From NCBI GenBank assembly GCA_045629845.1, contig JAZQRZ010000102.1, positions 1 to 7,193 on the forward strand: a stretch of 7,193 bases of DNA, given 5' to 3'. Positions 6,449 through 7,193 of the stretch are shown piece by piece (position 1 is the first letter of the stretch; each line of letters opens with the position of its first letter). A program made the position numbers and the translations under genes. The notes beneath the pieces are model-generated. The model saw only the letters and a list, made by a program, of their open reading frames with translations, ran no database searches and had not been told where the DNA came from. Source of the DNA: UBA9715 sp045629845. Its GTDB lineage: Bacteria; Actinomycetota; Coriobacteriia; Coriobacteriales; Eggerthellaceae.

Positions 6449-6473
6449 GGCTTGCTGCCCTTTGCAGCTTGCC
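6449..6473 (-). other. Symmetric hairpin just upstream of the S-component ribosome-binding site
   Basis: The mRNA can fold as GGC, AA, GCUGC, loop AAAGG, GCAGC, AA, GCC. This is a 5-bp upper stem and a 3-bp lower stem with a symmetric AA/AA internal loop. It ends seven bases before the Shine-Dalgarno. The remainder of the leader between the terminator and the start codon (6429-6547) holds no gene. A role in mRNA stability or translation is possible but unproven. Confidence 0.35.
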
Positions 6474-6547
6474 TGCTTTTTGTCCGATGAAGCGAGCCCC
6501 TTGCCCCCTTCACCACATCGAATGACCCGAAGTCGTCTTGCGCAAAT

Positions 6548-6599
6548 AAAAAAGCCTGTCCTTCACAACCCCTTTCGGAGTTCCAAAGGACAGGCTTTT
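6548..6599 (-). terminator. Rho-independent terminator of the T-box
   Basis: AAAAGCCTGTCCTT (6586-6599) pairs perfectly with AAGGACAGGCTTTT (6550-6563), a 14-bp stem followed by six T (6548-6553). The apical part contains a second small stem, AACTCC-GAAA-GGGGTT. The 5' arm of the terminator includes the CCTGT and CCTTT segments needed for the antiterminator, so the two structures exclude each other. Uncharged tRNA would favour the antiterminator and read-through. Confidence 0.95.
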
Positions 6600-6846
6600 A
6601 AACCTGCGGTGCCACCTTTGTTTGGCCCCTTGCGGGACCCACTCGTGAACATGCCATCACACGCTCTGCCTCTTACGCGGGCTCACGGTCCAGATACTCG
6701 GCCTAGGCAACGCCTTGTCCTTTCCCCTTTCCCTCGGCGATCCATTTACTACCTGGCGTTCTACGGTACTCTCAGCAACGACCGCTCTCTGTGAGTGCCC
6801 GGATAGCTTGACTTTCGCCTCAACGGTTTCGAGCTATTCGATTGTT
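6548..6846 (-). ncRNA. T-box riboswitch, tryptophan specifier (UGG), controlling the ECF operon
   Basis: This leader RNA senses uncharged tRNA and permits transcription of the downstream genes. Stem I can be folded as GGCGA (6815-6819) with UCGCC (6736-6740) below the specifier loop, and CUAUC (6802-6806) with GGUAG (6749-6753) above it. The 3' side of the loop is UAAAUGGA, with UGG at 6742-6744 followed by the usual purine. The AG-bulge sequence AGAGAG is at 6785-6790, and the distal stem is GCGGU/ACCGU. A tentative stem II lies at 6661-6713. Stem III is GGUCCC-GCAA-GGGGCC (6624-6639). The T-box sequence AGGUGGCACCGCAGG is at 6603-6617, with bulge UGGC at 6611-6614. Its C would pair with discriminator base G73 of tRNA-Trp. 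The antiterminator forms from AAAGG/CCUUU and GCAGG/CCUGU (6585-6619) and competes with a terminator. The 5' end assumes a transcription start about seven bases after the -10. Confidence 0.93.
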
Positions 6847-6852
6847 GAAGGC

Positions 6853-6882
6853 ACTTTAGCGCAGCAAAGTAAAAGGTGTCAA
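6853..6882 (-). promoter_or_regulatory. Promoter of the T-box/ECF operon
   Basis: A consensus -35 TTGACA (6877-6882) is separated by 18 bases from TAAAGT (6853-6858) on the minus strand. The predicted transcript start, near 6846, lies just ahead of the T-box stem I. The -35 begins 17 bases after the recN stop codon. Confidence 0.75.
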
Positions 6883-6899
6883 GAACTTTTTGCGAAAAA

Positions 6900-7193
6900 C
6901 TAGCCGAGCAGCTCGCGAGCATGGGCGAGCGACGTTTCGGTAATGCTTCCCGCCAGCATACGCGCAATTTCGCGTTCACGATCAGCGCCAGAAACTGTCG
7001 TAATTTCAGTTTCGGCGCCTTCGCGATGAACGACATAGTGAACATCGCCGCGCACTGCAACCTGCGGCAAATGCGTTACCACGATAACCTGATGCGTTTG
7101 TGAAAGATTGGCGATTACCTCAGCCAACGCCACTGCAGTTGCACCACCAACGCCAGCATCGACCTCGTCGAATACCAGCGTGTCAACCGCGTC
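6900..7193 (-). CDS. recN: DNA repair protein RecN, C-terminal end (enters from outside the window)
   Basis: The last 97 residues of an SMC-like ATPase end at TAG (6900-6902). The frame is open to the window edge, so the N-terminal Walker A and the coiled coils lie outside. RecN acts in the cytoplasm on double-strand breaks and is usually about 550-570 residues long. The visible part starts in Walker B and the D-loop (TLVFDEVDAGVGG, about 5-17) and contains the H-loop region VIVVTHLPQVAV (about 36-47). It ends with REREIARMLAG and SLAHARELLG, a characteristic RecN C-terminus. Lys or Arg replacements or breaks are not seen. No terminator separates recN from the T-box promoter, so some recN transcripts may enter the T-box leader. 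Confidence 0.95.
   Translation of the reverse strand, partial: DAVDTLVFDEVDAGVGGATAVALAEVIANLSQTHQVIVVTHLPQVAVRGDVHYVVHREGAETEITTVSGADREREIARMLAGSITETSLAHARELLG

Noticed and set aside
6087..6794. 235-residue open frame on the plus strand
   Set aside because: It runs antisense through the S-component gene, terminator and T-box; the RNA structures and the minus-strand gene explain this region.
6883..6899. Small inverted repeat GTTTTTCGCAAAAAG after recN as a terminator
   Set aside because: The stem is A/T only with a 3-base loop and no following T-run, so termination is unlikely.

Overview
The window reads as an ordinary bacterial chromosome segment of roughly balanced base composition. It carries two core-gene fragments (pheT, recN), two complete core genes (pheS, nfo) and a three-gene vitamin/amino-acid-type ECF transporter operon. 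All genes except nfo lie on the minus strand. A single-chain EcfA-EcfA ATPase, a transcription-terminating T-box and the style of the PheS and RecN sequences suggest a Gram-positive lineage. My best guess is an actinobacterial Coriobacteriia (Eggerthellales-like) genome, but that assignment is inference from memory and not proven here. No mobile elements, CRISPR arrays, tRNA or rRNA genes were seen.

Layout in plus-strand order: the N-terminal 369 residues of pheT (1-1107, running off the window), an 81-base intercistronic gap with two hairpins, and pheS (1189-2250). A divergent promoter region follows (2251-2436), then nfo on the plus strand (2437-3273). nfo converges on ecfT (3288-4058) across a short palindrome. 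ecfT overlaps the fused ATPase gene ecfAA (4055-5791) by ATGA. A 67-base gap with a strong hairpin leads to the S-component gene (5859-6428). The S gene has a long leader containing a complete T-box riboswitch with terminator (about 6548-6846) and a good sigma-70-type promoter (6853-6882). The promoter starts 17 bases after the end of recN (6900-7193, C-terminal part only).

The most informative part is the transporter operon. The T-box can be folded by hand. Its specifier loop presents UGG (Trp codon), and its T-box bulge is UGGC, whose variable base C matches the G discriminator base of bacterial tRNA-Trp. The first gene it controls encodes a small membrane protein resembling the TrpP/YhaG tryptophan transporter family and carries an AxxxA motif typical of ECF S-components. 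The next two genes supply a dedicated fused ATPase and EcfT. RNA and protein evidence therefore agree on a tryptophan-starvation-induced ECF tryptophan importer. The fused ATPase is asymmetric: the degenerate signature motif of half 2 and the missing switch histidine of half 1 belong to the same composite ATP site, which leaves one canonical and one degenerate site.

The remaining genes are housekeeping: the two subunits of phenylalanyl-tRNA synthetase (without a visible T-box of their own), endonuclease IV for AP-site repair, and RecN for double-strand-break repair.
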